Assembly (NCBI RefSeq): GCF_000661955.1
Contig: NZ_CP007597.1
Span: 1,977,605 to 2,041,604, forward strand
DNA: 64,000 nucleotides
From: Stenotrophomonas rhizophila
GTDB taxonomy: Bacteria > Pseudomonadota > Gammaproteobacteria > Xanthomonadales > Xanthomonadaceae
Direction: 5' to 3'
The position numbers and the translations under genes are program-made. Within the stretch, counting starts at the first letter, position 1. Each line of letters starts with the position of its first letter. Under the pieces are notes generated by a model. That model did no database searches. It was not told the DNA's origin and saw nothing but the letters and a program-made list of their open reading frames with translations. Shown piece by piece: positions 17,285 through 27,823 of the stretch.

Positions 17285-19159
17285 ATGAAAAGGATGTTCG
17301 TGCTGACGGCGCTGGCCGCGCTTGCCACGCCGGTGCAGGCGCAGTCGTTCACCGTGCTTGGCCACCGCTTCGGCGCCGATGCGCTGGTAGCCGCCGATGG
17401 CCGCCTGCTGGTGGCACCCAACGGCGAGCGCATGGTGCGGCTGGCTGCCGATCGCTGGATGCGCGCACAGGGCGACGCCACGCCCCAGCAGTGGTACGAC
17501 GATGCAGGACGACTGCTGCGCGAAGACCGCGGCTACACCGAGTACCACACGCCCTTCGTGCTGCCGCAGGCCGCACCCGGCGACCCCTTATGGAAGGCGT
17601 TCATCCGCGCCGACGGCGAGCCGACGGGCGGTTGGGGCGTGGTGGATGCACTGGGGCAGGTGCGCCTGCCGGCGTTGAACGATGGCGAGTGGCTGCCCCT
17701 GGCCGTGCCCGATCGCGTGTTGTGGCATGCCAACAGTGGCGCGCTGCGTTTCCACGACCTGCATGGGCAACCGGTGATGGAGCTGGACGAACGCAAGGCG
17801 CAGTGGGTGGCCGGGCCCTTCGCCGGCCGTCACGTGTATGTGTCCTGCAGTGTCGAGGTGCCCGCGCAGTGCAACGTGCAGAACGAAGCCGGCAAGACGC
17901 TGTTCGCCGACGACATTGACGCGCTGCTGCCGGTCAGCGACGGCGGCTGGTGGTTGCGCCAGGGCGAGCTGTGGCGGCGGGTGGATGCGCAGGGCAGGGC
18001 GACAGATGCGGCGCGCTACCGCCAACAAGGCCTGTACCCACGCTATCGCCAGTACGGCGGCAGCGCAGGCCGGCGCGACTGGCCCGAGCAGGTCAGCCGC
18101 CATGCCACCGGCCGCGAGAAAGACACCCCCGAGCCCGGTTGGCTGATGGCCGACGGACGCTTTACCGCGCAGCCCACTACGCGCGGCCGGGTTCGGATGG
18201 ACTACTGCGATGGTCGTTGGCAGGTGGTGCATGACGACGATGCTTCGCCACCCACCGAGGTGCCGGCCGCGCTGGCTGCCGTGCTGGGCGAGCCCGATGC
18301 CGAGCAGCGGCAGGCACCGCCGTGGCGCGTTCACCCTGCCACCGACGACCACCCCGCCGCGGTACGCGACTGCAACGGCCAGCTGATGTTCGCCCCGCCC
18401 AGCGTCGACCGGCTGGACGCGGTGGGCGCGGGCCTGCTGGGCACGTTTGTGGGCGAGTCCTCGCCCCGGTTGTGGTGGGAGGGCGCCACCGCACACACGG
18501 TGCCCCAAGGCCTGGCGATCGACGACGATCATGTGGTGCCACCGCTGCTGTTGCTGTGGAACCAGGCCACGGGCCAGAACCAGCTGTACAACATCGCGCT
18601 GGGCAAGGTGATCGGGCGCAGCGTCGATGGGGTTGAGCACATGGACGCACGGCGCGTGGTGTTCCGCCGCGAGGGGCGGCAGGGCCTGATGCTGGCCGAT
18701 GGCAGCGAGCCGCTGCCGCCCCGGTACCTGGAGATCCTGCCGTGGGGCGAAGACCGCACGTTGACGCGGCGTTACCTGGAGGACGGCGATGAGGAGCTGA
18801 CCCTGCTGGATGCCGATTACACCGTATTGATGCGACGACGCTTGGCCTTCACCGGCGTGGCACTGGAAACGACCTGGGAAGGAGACGTGCAGGGTCACGC
18901 GGTGGCCCGGCTCAACCTGGGCACGATGCAGCTGCCCGATGGCCCGTACTTCGTCCAGCAGTGGCTGGATCGCAACGGGCAGGTGCTGGTCAGTGACGTC
19001 AGCTGCCCGGCACCCGGCGATGATGTGCTCGCACGGGGAGCAGGCGTGATGCTGGGCATGGGATGGCGGCAGGACAGCACGCCGCAGAAGCCCTGTCGGT
19101 TGCCGGATGCGTTGATGCCGGTGTTGCAGGGCGGCGACACAACGCCCGCGATGCGGTAA
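17285..19159 (+). CDS. Secreted protein with WG-like beta repeats, function unknown
   Basis: 624 aa with a signal peptide (MKRMFVLTALAALATPVQAQ). Repeated short units of the type W-G-V-V-D-x-x-G-x-V-x-L-P (for example GGWGVVDALGQVRLPALNDG and GRQGLMLADGSEPLPPRYLE) resemble WG/KWG beta repeats, suggesting a propeller-like or solenoid exported protein. A few scattered Cys could form disulfides. No catalytic motif seen. Flanked on both sides by GTAG hairpins, so probably a single-gene unit. Confidence 0.75.
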   Translation: MKRMFVLTALAALATPVQAQSFTVLGHRFGADALVAADGRLLVAPNGERMVRLAADRWMRAQGDATPQQWYDDAGRLLREDRGYTEYHTPFVLPQAAPGDPLWKAFIRADGEPTGGWGVVDALGQVRLPALNDGEWLPLAVPDRVLWHANSGALRFHDLHGQPVMELDERKAQWVAGPFAGRHVYVSCSVEVPAQCNVQNEAGKTLFADDIDALLPVSDGGWWLRQGELWRRVDAQGRATDAARYRQQGLYPRYRQYGGSAGRRDWPEQVSRHATGREKDTPEPGWLMADGRFTAQPTTRGRVRMDYCDGRWQVVHDDDASPPTEVPAALAAVLGEPDAEQRQAPPWRVHPATDDHPAAVRDCNGQLMFAPPSVDRLDAVGAGLLGTFVGESSPRLWWEGATAHTVPQGLAIDDDHVVPPLLLLWNQATGQNQLYNIALGKVIGRSVDGVEHMDARRVVFRREGRQGLMLADGSEPLPPRYLEILPWGEDRTLTRRYLEDGDEELTLLDADYTVLMRRRLAFTGVALETTWEGDVQGHAVARLNLGTMQLPDGPYFVQQWLDRNGQVLVSDVSCPAPGDDVLARGAGVMLGMGWRQDSTPQKPCRLPDALMPVLQGGDTTPAMR

Positions 19160-19211
19160 TGCCGGCCAGCGGCCGGCATTGCCAAGGCAGCCGACCAACG
19201 GTCGGCTCTAC
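19158..19211. repeat. Hairpin plus SMAG-type REP between convergent genes
   Basis: A perfect 10-bp stem AATGCCGGCC-AGC-GGCCGGCATT (19158-19180) starts at the stop codon of the upstream gene, followed by AGCCGACC-AAC-GGTCGGCT-CTAC (19189-19211), identical to the element near 17202. Placement between convergent stops suggests transcription stop or mRNA-end protection. Confidence 0.8.
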
Positions 19212-19215
19212 CGGG

Positions 19216-20313
19216 TCATGCGCCGGAGACGCTCGGGTAATCGGTGTAACCGCGCGAGCCGCCGCCGTACAGCGTGTCCGGGTCCAGGTCGGACAGCGCA
19301 ACGCCCAGGCGCAGGCGTTCAACCAGGTCGGGGTTGGCGATGAACGGACGGCCGAAGGCGATCACGTCGGCGTAGCCGGACGCGATGGCGGCCTCGGCGG
19401 TGTCCTTGGTGTAGCCGTTGTTGGCGATCCACGCGCCCTTGAACTTCGCCCGCAGTGCCTGGTAATCGAACGCGATATTGTCGCGCGGGCCGCCGGTGGC
19501 GCCTTCGATGACGTGGATGAAGGCCAGCGGGCCAATCGCATCCAGGCGCTCCACGGCGCGTTCGAACAACGGCTGCGGCTGCGAATCGTGGGCGTCGTTG
19601 GCCGGGGTCACCGGGGACAGGCGCACGCCGGTGCGCTCGGGACCGATCTCCGAGGCGATCGCACGGACCACCTCGTCGAGCAGACGGGTGCGGTTTTCGA
19701 TGCTGCCACCGTATTCGTCGGTGCGCTGGTTGCTGCCGTCGCGCAGAAACTGGTCGATCAGGTAGCCGTTGGCGGCGTGCACTTCGACGCCGTCGAAGCC
19801 GGCGGTGATCGCGTTGCGGGCGGCCTGGCGGTAGTCCTGGACCAACGCGGGGATTTCGGACAGCTCCAGTGCGCGCGGCGCCGAGACATCCTCGAAGCCC
19901 TTGCTGGTGAAGGTCTTGGCCTTGGCCGGCAACGCACTCGGGGCTACCGGGACCTCGCCGTCGGGCAGCAGGCTGGTGTGCGAGATGCGGCCCACGTGCC
20001 ACAACTGCAGCACGATCTTGCCGCCGCGTGCATGCACGGCGTCGGTGACCTTCTTCCAGGCGTCGATCTGGCCCTGGCTGTAGATGCCGGGCGTGTCCAG
20101 ATAGCCCTGGCCCAGCGGGCTGATCTGGGTGGCCTCGGCAATGATCAGGCCCGCGCTGGCGCGCTGTTCGTAGTACTGGATCGCCAGGGGATTGGGCACG
20201 CGCCCTTCGATGGCACGGTTGCGGGTAAGCGGGGCCATCGCGATGCGGTTGGCGACCGCAATCGCACCGAGCCGGGTGGGGGTGAACAGGGGGCCGTCAC
20301 TGGAAGAAGTCAT
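19216..20313 (-). CDS. Old yellow enzyme-family ene-reductase (alkene reductase)
   Basis: 365 aa. FMN-dependent NAD(P)H:enone reductase of the NemA/OYE class: N-terminal LFTPTRLGAIAVANRIAMAPLTRNR, substrate-binding His and Asn in VEVHAANGYLIDQFL, and RTDEYGGSIENRTR. It reduces activated C=C bonds and, in relatives, nitro-esters and quinones. ATG 20313 is preferred over the ATG at 20319 because TAGG lies 7 bases upstream. Divergent from an SDR gene. Confidence 0.93.
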   Translation of the reverse strand: MTSSSDGPLFTPTRLGAIAVANRIAMAPLTRNRAIEGRVPNPLAIQYYEQRASAGLIIAEATQISPLGQGYLDTPGIYSQGQIDAWKKVTDAVHARGGKIVLQLWHVGRISHTSLLPDGEVPVAPSALPAKAKTFTSKGFEDVSAPRALELSEIPALVQDYRQAARNAITAGFDGVEVHAANGYLIDQFLRDGSNQRTDEYGGSIENRTRLLDEVVRAIASEIGPERTGVRLSPVTPANDAHDSQPQPLFERAVERLDAIGPLAFIHVIEGATGGPRDNIAFDYQALRAKFKGAWIANNGYTKDTAEAAIASGYADVIAFGRPFIANPDLVERLRLGVALSDLDPDTLYGGGSRGYTDYPSVSGA

Positions 20314-20523
20314 GTGCATACCTAGGAAGGAGGGGGCCGCATCACGCAGCGTGTTAATGACCAGATGTGGACGTACGACCGCCAGCATAGGGGGGCGTGC
20401 GTTGCACCGATGGGAAGCATTGTTGCGGTCGCCCCTGTGCACGTTCTGTAACGCGTTGCAGGCGTACCGTGAGGGCAGATGCAGGCGCTGCCTGCGACAT
20501 GTTCCAACCAGAGGTACAACGCG

Positions 20524-21282
20524 ATGATTGATTATCAGCTCAAGGGCAAGGTGGCGATCGTGACCGGTGGCGTGTCCGGCATCGGCCTGGCCGCCGCCGA
20601 ACTGCTTGCGGCATCCGGCGCAGCGGTGGCGGTGTGGGATCTGAAGGACGAGGCGGTGCAGAAGACGGCCGAAGCGCTGCGCGCCAAGGGCGTCAAGGCG
20701 ATCGGCATCGCGCTGGACGTGACCGACGAGAAGGCCGTGGAAGCGGCGGTACAGCGCACCGTGCAGGAACTGGGCGGGCTGCACATCGCCGTCAACAACG
20801 CCGGCATCGGCGGGCCGTCGGCGACCAGTGGCGACTACCCGGTGGACGGCTGGAAGCGCGTGATCGACGTCAATCTCACCAGCGTGTTCCTGTGCCAGCG
20901 TGCGCAGATCCAGGCCATGCGCAACGGCGGCAAGGGCGGCAGCATCATCAACATGGCGTCCATCCTGGGGCAGGTGGGGTTCAACAATTCCGCTGCCTAC
21001 GTGGCGGCCAAGCACGGGGTGGTCGGGTTGACCCAGACCGCGGCGTGGGAGCATGCCGGCGACAGAATCCGGGTCAATGCCGTGGGCCCCGGTTTCATTG
21101 CCACGCCGCTGCTGGACAAGATGGATCCGACGGTCAAGCAGGCGCTGGAAAGCAAGCACGCACTGGGCCGTCTCGGCCAGCCCGATGAGGTCGCCGCGCT
21201 GGTGGCGTGGCTGGCCAGCGACGATGCCTCGTTCGCCACCGGCACCTATTACGCCATCGACGGCGGCTACCTGGCGCAGTAA
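20524..21282 (+). CDS. Short-chain dehydrogenase/reductase (classical SDR)
   Basis: 252 aa from ATG 20524 (AGAGG ribosome site); the upstream frame to 20479 is not coding-like. NAD(P)-binding motif TGGVSGIG at 14-21, NNAG motif in VNNAGIGG, catalytic Tyr159 and Lys163 (YVAAKHG). The C-terminus YYAIDGGYLAQ is the usual SDR ending. Asp36-type residue after beta 2 (VWDLKDEA) suggests NAD(H) preference. Substrate unknown. Divergent from the ene-reductase across a 210-bp gap that holds no clear palindrome. Confidence 0.93.
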   Translation: MIDYQLKGKVAIVTGGVSGIGLAAAELLAASGAAVAVWDLKDEAVQKTAEALRAKGVKAIGIALDVTDEKAVEAAVQRTVQELGGLHIAVNNAGIGGPSATSGDYPVDGWKRVIDVNLTSVFLCQRAQIQAMRNGGKGGSIINMASILGQVGFNNSAAYVAAKHGVVGLTQTAAWEHAGDRIRVNAVGPGFIATPLLDKMDPTVKQALESKHALGRLGQPDEVAALVAWLASDDASFATGTYYAIDGGYLAQ

Positions 21283-21406
21283 CGAGCGCCCGCCGGTCAT
21301 GCGGTACCCCACTGCCGCATGACTGTGCACATCCGCCTCACGCACCCCTTCACGGTGCTGCCACGGCCGCCACGCAAGGCTGGGCCGAACAGGCGAGGAC
21401 GTACGG

Positions 21407-21865
21407 ATGGGACTGGAACAGGATCTATCGATACTGCTGCGGATTGCCGCAGCCATGGTGTTTGGTGGCTTGATCGGCATCGAGCGCGAGATGGGCAAGC
21501 ACGCAGCCGGGCTGCGCACGCACATGCTGATTGCCGGCGCGGCTGCCTTGATCGTGGGCCTGGGCGACAGCATCGCCGAACACTTCCAGCAGGAGCGCTA
21601 TCGCGACCTGCTGCAGGTGGATCCGGTGCGCCTGATCGAAGCGGTGGTGGCCTGCGTTGGCTTCGTTGCCGCCGGCACCATCCTGCGCGGGTCGCGCGAT
21701 GACCAGGTCAGCGGCCTGACCACGGCCAGCTCGCTGATCATGTCGGCGTCGATCGGCATCGCGGTGGGCATCGGCGAGTACGTCATCGCCATCGGGGTCA
21801 GCATTCTGTGTCTGATCGTGCTGGCCGTGTTCAGTCGGATTGCCAAAAAACTGGAGGCGTCATGA
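21407..21865 (+). CDS. MgtC/SapB-family membrane protein
   Basis: 152 aa, four to five membrane segments. Conserved N-terminal region FGGLIGIEREMGKHAAGLRTHML is the MgtC signature, followed by GTILRGSRDDQVSGLTTASS. The long C-terminal cytoplasmic domain of true MgtC is absent, so this is the short SapB-like form, whose role in Mg2+ limitation or membrane energetics is not settled. Coupled by ATGA to the VOC gene. Confidence 0.88.
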   Translation: MGLEQDLSILLRIAAAMVFGGLIGIEREMGKHAAGLRTHMLIAGAAALIVGLGDSIAEHFQQERYRDLLQVDPVRLIEAVVACVGFVAAGTILRGSRDDQVSGLTTASSLIMSASIGIAVGIGEYVIAIGVSILCLIVLAVFSRIAKKLEAS

Positions 21866-22299
21866 GCAGCGACCGTCCCTTCCAGATCCAACATATCGAC
21901 CACATCGTGCTGCGCGTGCAGGACCTGCCGCGCGCCGTGGCGTTCTACCGGGATGTGCTCGGCTGCACGGTGGCGCGCGAACGGCCATCGCTGGGCATGG
22001 TGCACCTGCACGCCGGGACCTCGATGATCGACCTGGTGGCCGTGGACGGAAAGCTGGGCACGCCCGGCGGCGCGGCGGCGGGAGCGCAGGGGCACAACCT
22101 GGAGCACCTGTGCCTGCGGGTGGAGCCGTTCGATGTTGAACAGCTGCGGGCGCACCTGCAGATGCACGCGGTGGAACTGCGCGGCAAGCCACAGAACAAT
22201 TTCGGCGCCGAAGGCGATGGCCTGTCGGTGTACCTGCACGACCCGGACGGCAACGGGGTGGAGCTGAAGGGCCCGGCCAGCGACTGCGGCTGCAGCTAA
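21862..22299 (+). CDS. VOC-family (glyoxalase/bleomycin resistance fold) protein
   Basis: 145 aa from ATG 21862, overlapping the MgtC stop, with a GGAGG ribosome site. Two beta-alpha-beta-beta-beta units; metal ligands expected at His14 (QHIDHIVLRV), His in GHNLEHLCLRV and Glu near the end (NGVELKGP), as in virulence-associated/glyoxalase-like VOC enzymes. Ends in CGC. Probably a dioxygenase- or lyase-like metal enzyme; substrate unknown. Confidence 0.86.
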   Translation: MSSDRPFQIQHIDHIVLRVQDLPRAVAFYRDVLGCTVARERPSLGMVHLHAGTSMIDLVAVDGKLGTPGGAAAGAQGHNLEHLCLRVEPFDVEQLRAHLQMHAVELRGKPQNNFGAEGDGLSVYLHDPDGNGVELKGPASDCGCS

Positions 22300-22310
22300 T
22301 GGTCATACCA
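22300..22310. promoter_or_regulatory. Putative LldR operator, upstream copy
   Basis: TGGTCATACCA fits the FadR/LldR-type TGGT-N3-ACCA core. It lies directly at the end of the VOC gene and 187 bp before lldP. Together with the site at 22394-22412 it repeats the two-operator layout known for E. coli lldPRD. Confidence 0.6.
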
Positions 22311-22393
22311 AAATACGGGGCATAGACCTATGGTCTAATAGGCCTGTCGCGCAATTGGCGTTTCAATGCGGACACTTCCTGACCCTTCGCTGC

Positions 22394-22412
22394 TTATTGG
22401 TCGTACCAATAA
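22394..22412. promoter_or_regulatory. LldR operator before lldP
   Basis: TTATTGGTCGTACCAATAA is a perfect 8-bp inverted repeat with a 3-base centre and the TGGT-N3-ACCA core of LldR-class GntR regulators. It lies 75 bp before the lldP ATG. A third palindrome with reversed polarity, TAGACC-TAT-GGTCTA, is at 22323-22337 between the two sites. Confidence 0.78.
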
Positions 22413-22486
22413 CGGCAGGGGTGGGAATGCATGCCGGCCCGCACCTCCCGTGCGCGGCCTTCCGTCCGTCCCGTTGAGATCCGCCG

Positions 22487-24145
22487 ATGCAGCCCTGGCA
22501 ACAACTGTATGACCCCGCTGGCAACCTGTGGCTGTCCAGCCTGATCGCGCTGTTGCCGATCGCCTTCTTCTTCGTCGCCCTGGCCGTGCTGCGCATGAAG
22601 GGCTGGCTGGCCGGAACGCTCACCGTGGCCATCGCCCTGGCGGTGGCGCTGCTGTTCTACCGCATGCCGGTGCAGCAGGCGTTCGCGGCCGGGGCGTACG
22701 GGTTCATCTACGGGCTGTGGCCGATCGCCTGGATCATCCTGGGCGCGGTGTTCCTGTACAAGGTCTCGGTCAAGACCGGGCAGTTCGACATCATCCGGGC
22801 CTCGATCCTGTCGGTCACCGAAGACCAGCGCCTGCAGATGCTGATGGTCGGCTTCGCGTTCGGCGCGTTTCTGGAAGGCGCGGCCGGTTTCGGTGCGCCG
22901 GTGGCGATCACCGCCGCGCTGCTGGTGGGGCTGGGCTTCAAGCCGCTGTATGCGGCCGGGCTGTGCCTGATCGTCAACACCGCACCGGTCGCCTTTGGCG
23001 CGATGGGCATTCCGATCATCGTGGCGGGGCAGGTCACCGGCCTGGATCCGTTCGAGATCGGGCAGATGGCCGGCCGCCAGCTGCCGTTCCTGACCATCAT
23101 CGTGCTGTTCTGGATCATGGCGATCATGGACGGCTGGCGCGGCGTCAAGGAAACCTGGCCGGCGGTGCTGGTGGCTGGCGGCTCGTTCGCCATCGCGCAG
23201 TACCTGACCTCCAATTTCATCGGCCCGGAACTGCCCGACATCACCGCCTCGCTGGCCTCGCTGGTGTGCCTGACCCTGTTCCTGCGCCGCTGGAAGCCGG
23301 TGCGGATCTTCCGCTTCGATACCGAAACCAGTGCGGAGGCCGCAGCGCAGGCGCTGGAGGCCCCGCGTTACCGCACCGGGCAGATCATCAAGGCGTGGTC
23401 GCCGTTCCTGATCCTGACCGCGATGGTCACGGTATGGAGCATCAAGCCGTTCAAGGCGTTGTTCGCCGCTGGCGGGCCGCTGGAACACTGGGTGCTCAAA
23501 CTGCCGGTGCCGGCGCTGGACCAGCTGGTGCAGAAGATGCCGCCCATCGTGCCATCGCCCAGCGCCTACGAGGCGGTGTACAAGTTCGATGCCGTATCGG
23601 CCACCGGCACCGCCATCATGCTCGGCGCGGTGCTGGCCATCGTGCTGCTGAAGATGCGTCCGGCCGCAGCGCTGCGCACGTTCGGTGAGACCGCCAACGA
23701 GCTGAAGGTGCCCATCTACTCGATCGGCATGGTGCTGGCGTTTGCCTTCATCGCCAACTACTCGGGTCTGTCGGCCACACTGGCGCTGGCCCTGGCACAC
23801 ACCGGCAAGGCGTTCACCTTCTTCTCGCCGTTCCTGGGCTGGCTGGGCGTGTTCCTGACCGGCTCGGACACCTCCTCCAACGCGCTGTTCTCGGCGCTGC
23901 AGGCCACCACCGCCCAGCAGATCGGCGTGTCCGAGGTGCTGCTGGTGGCGGCCAACACCACCGGCGGGGTGACCGGCAAGATGATCTCGCCGCAGTCCAT
24001 CGCCATCGCCTGCGCGGCGGTGGGGCTGGCCGGCAAGGAGTCCGACCTGTTCCGCTTCACGGTCAAGCACAGCCTGATCTTCACCGTGATGGTGGGCATC
24101 ATCACCACGCTGCAGGCCTACTGGCTGACCTGGATGATTCCCTGA
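22487..24145 (+). CDS. lldP: L-lactate permease LldP
   Basis: 552 aa, 12-14 membrane segments, of the lactate/glycolate proton symporter family (start [19 protein letters not shown]; conserved [20 protein letters not shown] and [16 protein letters not shown]). Full length for the family. First gene of lldP-lldR-lldD-dld, with LldR operators upstream. Confidence 0.97.
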   Translation: MQPWQQLYDPAGNLWLSSLIALLPIAFFFVALAVLRMKGWLAGTLTVAIALAVALLFYRMPVQQAFAAGAYGFIYGLWPIAWIILGAVFLYKVSVKTGQFDIIRASILSVTEDQRLQMLMVGFAFGAFLEGAAGFGAPVAITAALLVGLGFKPLYAAGLCLIVNTAPVAFGAMGIPIIVAGQVTGLDPFEIGQMAGRQLPFLTIIVLFWIMAIMDGWRGVKETWPAVLVAGGSFAIAQYLTSNFIGPELPDITASLASLVCLTLFLRRWKPVRIFRFDTETSAEAAAQALEAPRYRTGQIIKAWSPFLILTAMVTVWSIKPFKALFAAGGPLEHWVLKLPVPALDQLVQKMPPIVPSPSAYEAVYKFDAVSATGTAIMLGAVLAIVLLKMRPAAALRTFGETANELKVPIYSIGMVLAFAFIANYSGLSATLALALAHTGKAFTFFSPFLGWLGVFLTGSDTSSNALFSALQATTAQQIGVSEVLLVAANTTGGVTGKMISPQSIAIACAAVGLAGKESDLFRFTVKHSLIFTVMVGIITTLQAYWLTWMIP

Positions 24146-24184
24146 GCCATGCGCGGATCCAGCCATGCGGGCGACAATGACGGC

Positions 24185-24949
24185 ATGAAGAACGAACGCC
24201 TGTCCGACAAGGTGGCCGCGCAGCTGCGTGGCCTGGTGAGCACGCAGAACCTGCAGCCGGGGGATCGGCTGCCGGCCGAACGGGCGCTGGCCGTGCAGCT
24301 GGGGGTGTCACGCACTGCCCTGCGTGAGGCGATCGCGCAGCTGGCCAGTCAGGGCCTGCTGACCGCGCGGGTGGGCGGTGGCACCTACGTGGCCGAACCC
24401 GCCGCGCGTGCCCGGCAGGCCATCGACGAACCGCTGATGCCGTACCTGCCGCTGTTCCAGGGCGACCCGGAATACCGCTTCGACGTGCTGGAGATCCGCC
24501 ACGCGCTGGAAGGCGCCACTGCCTGGCACGCCGCGTTGCGCGCCACCGATGCGGACCGGGCGAAGATCCGCGATGCCTTCGACACCATGATGGCCGCCCA
24601 CGGCAAGGACGACCCGGCCGGTGAGGCGCGCGCCGATGCGGCCTTCCACCTGGCCATCGCCGAGGCGTCGCACAACCTGGTGCTGCTGCAGGTGATGCGT
24701 GGCCTGTTCGAGCTGCTGCAGACCAACATCTCGCAGAGCCGCGAAAAGCTGTACACCTCGCCGCGCACCTTTGAGCCGTTGTCGGTGCAGCACCGGGAAA
24801 TGATGGACGGGGTGCTGTCCGGCGATCCCGAACGCGCGCGTGCCGCCGCACACGCCCACCTGGAATTCGTGCACACCTCGCTGCGCACGCTTGACGACAA
24901 CGAGGCCCGGCGCGCGCGCGCCTCGCGGCTTCCTTCTGCCCACGGTTGA
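24185..24949 (+). CDS. lldR: LldR, GntR-family (FadR subfamily) regulator of lactate use
   Basis: 254 aa from ATG 24185 ([18 protein letters not shown], the normal family start); an in-frame ATG at 24149 is possible. Winged helix at ~8-75 ([20 protein letters not shown]), then an all-helical FCD effector domain with the metal ligand pattern including His in [15 protein letters not shown]. Lies inside the operon between lldP and lldD, as in E. coli, and should bind the TGGT-N3-ACCA sites in front of lldP, responding to lactate. Confidence 0.93.
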   Translation: MKNERLSDKVAAQLRGLVSTQNLQPGDRLPAERALAVQLGVSRTALREAIAQLASQGLLTARVGGGTYVAEPAARARQAIDEPLMPYLPLFQGDPEYRFDVLEIRHALEGATAWHAALRATDADRAKIRDAFDTMMAAHGKDDPAGEARADAAFHLAIAEASHNLVLLQVMRGLFELLQTNISQSREKLYTSPRTFEPLSVQHREMMDGVLSGDPERARAAAHAHLEFVHTSLRTLDDNEARRARASRLPSAHG

Positions 24950-24954
24950 TTCCC

Positions 24955-26115
24955 ATGATCATCTCCGCCTCCACCGATTACCGCGCGGCCGCCCAGCGCC
25001 GGCTGCCGCCGTTCCTGTTCCACTACATCGATGGCGGCGCGTATGCCGAACACACCCTCAAGCGCAACGTGTCCGACCTGGCCGACATCGCGCTGCGCCA
25101 GCGCGTGCTGCGCAACATGGCCGAGCTGAGTCTGGAGACAACCCTGTTCGGCGAGCGCCTGGCGATGCCGGTGGCGCTGGCGCCGGTCGGGCTGACCGGG
25201 ATGTATGCGCGACGCGGTGAGGTGCAGGCGGCGCGGGCGGCGGCCAGTCGCGGCATTCCCTTCACCCTGTCGACGGTGTCGGTGTGCCCGATCGAAGAAG
25301 TGGCGCCGGCCATCGACCGCCCGATGTGGTTCCAGCTGTACGTGCTGAAGGACCGCGGCTTCATGCGCAATGCGCTGGAGCGGGCCAAGGCCGCCGGGGT
25401 GACCACGCTGGTGTTCACCGTGGACATGCCCACCCCCGGCGCACGCTACCGCGACGCCCACTCGGGCATGAGCGGCCCCAATGCGCCGCTGCGGCGCATG
25501 CTGCAGGCCGCCACCCATCCGCGCTGGGCGTGGGACGTGGGCCTGCGCGGTCGCCCGCACGATCTGGGCAACATCTCCACTTACCGCGGCAGCCCGACCG
25601 GGCTGGCGGACTACATCGGCTGGCTGGGTGCCAACTTCGATCCCTCCATCTCCTGGAAAGACCTGGAGTGGATCCGCGAATTCTGGACCGGGCCCATGGT
25701 GATCAAGGGCATCCTCGACCCGGACGATGCACGTGATGCGGTGCGGTTTGGCGCCGACGGCATCGTGGTCTCCAACCACGGCGGCCGCCAGCTGGATGGC
25801 GTTCTGTCCACCGCGCGTGCGTTGCCGGCCATTGCCGACGCGGTGAAGGGCGAGCTGAAGATCCTGGCCGATTCGGGCATCCGCAGCGGCCTGGACGTGG
25901 TGCGCATGCTCGCGCTGGGCGCCGACAGCGTGCTGCTGGGCCGTGCCTTCGTCTATGCGCTGGCCGCGCAGGGCGGCGAGGGCGTAGCCAACCTGCTCGA
26001 CCTGATGGCCAAAGAGATGCGCGTGGCAATGACCCTGACCGGGGCGAAGACCATCGCCGACATCAGCGGCGACGCGCTGGCCGAGGTGGCCCGGCACGCG
26101 CAGGTGCGACCGTGA
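24955..26115 (+). CDS. lldD: L-lactate dehydrogenase (FMN, quinone-linked)
   Basis: 386 aa from ATG 24955. FMN-dependent 2-hydroxyacid oxidase barrel: start [20 protein letters not shown], catalytic base His275 in [10 protein letters not shown] (same number as the E. coli enzyme), and [11 protein letters not shown] at the phosphate end. Oxidises L-lactate to pyruvate and passes electrons to quinone at the inner membrane. Overlaps dld by GTGA. Confidence 0.97.
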   Translation: MIISASTDYRAAAQRRLPPFLFHYIDGGAYAEHTLKRNVSDLADIALRQRVLRNMAELSLETTLFGERLAMPVALAPVGLTGMYARRGEVQAARAAASRGIPFTLSTVSVCPIEEVAPAIDRPMWFQLYVLKDRGFMRNALERAKAAGVTTLVFTVDMPTPGARYRDAHSGMSGPNAPLRRMLQAATHPRWAWDVGLRGRPHDLGNISTYRGSPTGLADYIGWLGANFDPSISWKDLEWIREFWTGPMVIKGILDPDDARDAVRFGADGIVVSNHGGRQLDGVLSTARALPAIADAVKGELKILADSGIRSGLDVVRMLALGADSVLLGRAFVYALAAQGGEGVANLLDLMAKEMRVAMTLTGAKTIADISGDALAEVARHAQVRP

Positions 26116-27812
26116 GCGACCCTGCCGCGCTGCTGGCCGCGCTGCGCGCCATCGTGGGCACCGCGCATGTGCTCAGTGGCGACAAACCGACTCGGCGCTT
26201 CCGCAAGGGCTACCGCTTCGGTGACGGCCCGGTGCTGGCCGTGGTGCGCCCGGGCACGCTGGTGGAGCAGTGGCGCGTGCTGCAGGCAGTGGTAGCGGCC
26301 GATGCCGTGGTCATCATGCAGGCCGCCAACACCGGCCTGACCGGCGGGTCCACCCCCGATGGCGCGGACTACGACCGGCCGGTGGTGATCATCAACACGC
26401 TGCGCCTCACCGGCATCCAGCTGGTGAACGACGGCCGCCAGGTGGTGTGCCTGCCCGGCGCCACGCTGGACCGGCTGGAGCAGTTGCTGGCCCCGTTGGA
26501 TCGCGAGCCGCATTCGGTGATCGGCTCGTCCTGCATCGGTGCGTCGGTGCTGGGCGGCGTATGCAACAACTCCGGCGGCGCCCTGGTGCGGCGCGGCCCG
26601 GCGTATACCGAGCTGGCCCTGTACGCCCAGGTCGACGCGCACGGGCACCTGCAGCTGGTCAATCACCTGGGCATCGCGCTGGGCGGCGCACCCGAAGAGA
26701 TCCTGGACCGCCTGCAGCGGGGGGACTACCGCGCTGCCGACATCGACAACGACAGCGGCCGCGCGGCGACCGATCCGCGCTACGCCGAGCAGGTGCGGCA
26801 GGTGGACGCGCCCACCCCGGCGCGCTTCAACGCCGACCCCGCGCGGCACTACGAAGCGGCCGGGTCGGCCGGCAAGCTGGCGGTGTTTGCGGTGCGCCTG
26901 GATACCTTCGCGCGCGAGCGGGCCGAGGTGTTCTACATCGGCAGCAACACGATGGACGACCTCACCGCGATCCGCCGCCACCTGTTGACGGCGTTCGAAC
27001 GCCTGCCGATTTCCGGCGAGTACCTGCATCGCGACGCCTTTGATATCGGCGAGCGCTACGGCAAGGACACCTTCCTGCTCATCGATCGCCTGGGCACTGC
27101 GCGTGTACCGGCTGCATTCGCGCTGAAGAGCCGCATCGACGGCTGGTTCGAAATGGTCGGGCTGCGTGGGGTCACCGACCGGGTCATCCAGGCCATGATG
27201 GGCCTGCTGCCGGGGCACCTGCCGCCCCGCATGAAGCAGTTCCGTGACCGTTACGAGCACCACCTGCTGTTGAAGGTATCGGCGGTGGATGCGGCCGCCA
27301 CCGAGACCTTCCTGCGCACGCACTTCGCCGATGGTGAGGGTGACTTCTTCGCATGCACCGCCGATGAAGGCCGCAAGGCGTTCCTGCACCGTTTTGCGGT
27401 GGCAGGCGCGGCCGTGCGGTATCGCGAAGTCCACCGTGAGGCGGTGCAGGACATCGTCGCGCTGGACGTGGCCTTGCGCCGCGATGACCGCCAGTGGGTG
27501 GAACAGCTGCCGGCGGACATCGACGCCAAGCTGGCCGGCAAGCTGTATTACGGGCACTTCTTCTGCCACGTGTTCCACCAGGACTACATCGTGCGCAAGG
27601 GCGAAGATCCGCTGGCGATCGAGCATGCCATGTGGGCGTTGCTGGACGCGCGTGGCGCCGAGTACCCGGCCGAACACAACGTGGGCCACCTGTACCCGGC
27701 CAAGCCGGCCCTCGCGGCGTTCTATCAGCAGCTCGATCCCAGCAACACGTTCAACCCGGGCATCGGCCAGACGCCCAAAACCCGCCACTGGAACGGCTGC
27801 GACTGCACCTGA
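26112..27812 (+). CDS. dld: D-lactate dehydrogenase (FAD, quinone-dependent)
   Basis: 566 aa from a GTG that overlaps the lldD stop. FAD-binding PCMH domain with [12 protein letters not shown] and [19 protein letters not shown], followed by the membrane-binding C-terminal domain specific to E. coli-type Dld (571 aa). C-terminus CDCT. Feeds electrons from D-lactate to quinone, so the operon covers uptake and both lactate isomers. Confidence 0.95.
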   Translation: MSDPAALLAALRAIVGTAHVLSGDKPTRRFRKGYRFGDGPVLAVVRPGTLVEQWRVLQAVVAADAVVIMQAANTGLTGGSTPDGADYDRPVVIINTLRLTGIQLVNDGRQVVCLPGATLDRLEQLLAPLDREPHSVIGSSCIGASVLGGVCNNSGGALVRRGPAYTELALYAQVDAHGHLQLVNHLGIALGGAPEEILDRLQRGDYRAADIDNDSGRAATDPRYAEQVRQVDAPTPARFNADPARHYEAAGSAGKLAVFAVRLDTFARERAEVFYIGSNTMDDLTAIRRHLLTAFERLPISGEYLHRDAFDIGERYGKDTFLLIDRLGTARVPAAFALKSRIDGWFEMVGLRGVTDRVIQAMMGLLPGHLPPRMKQFRDRYEHHLLLKVSAVDAAATETFLRTHFADGEGDFFACTADEGRKAFLHRFAVAGAAVRYREVHREAVQDIVALDVALRRDDRQWVEQLPADIDAKLAGKLYYGHFFCHVFHQDYIVRKGEDPLAIEHAMWALLDARGAEYPAEHNVGHLYPAKPALAAFYQQLDPSNTFNPGIGQTPKTRHWNGCDCT

Positions 27813-27823
27813 ACCAGGACCGG

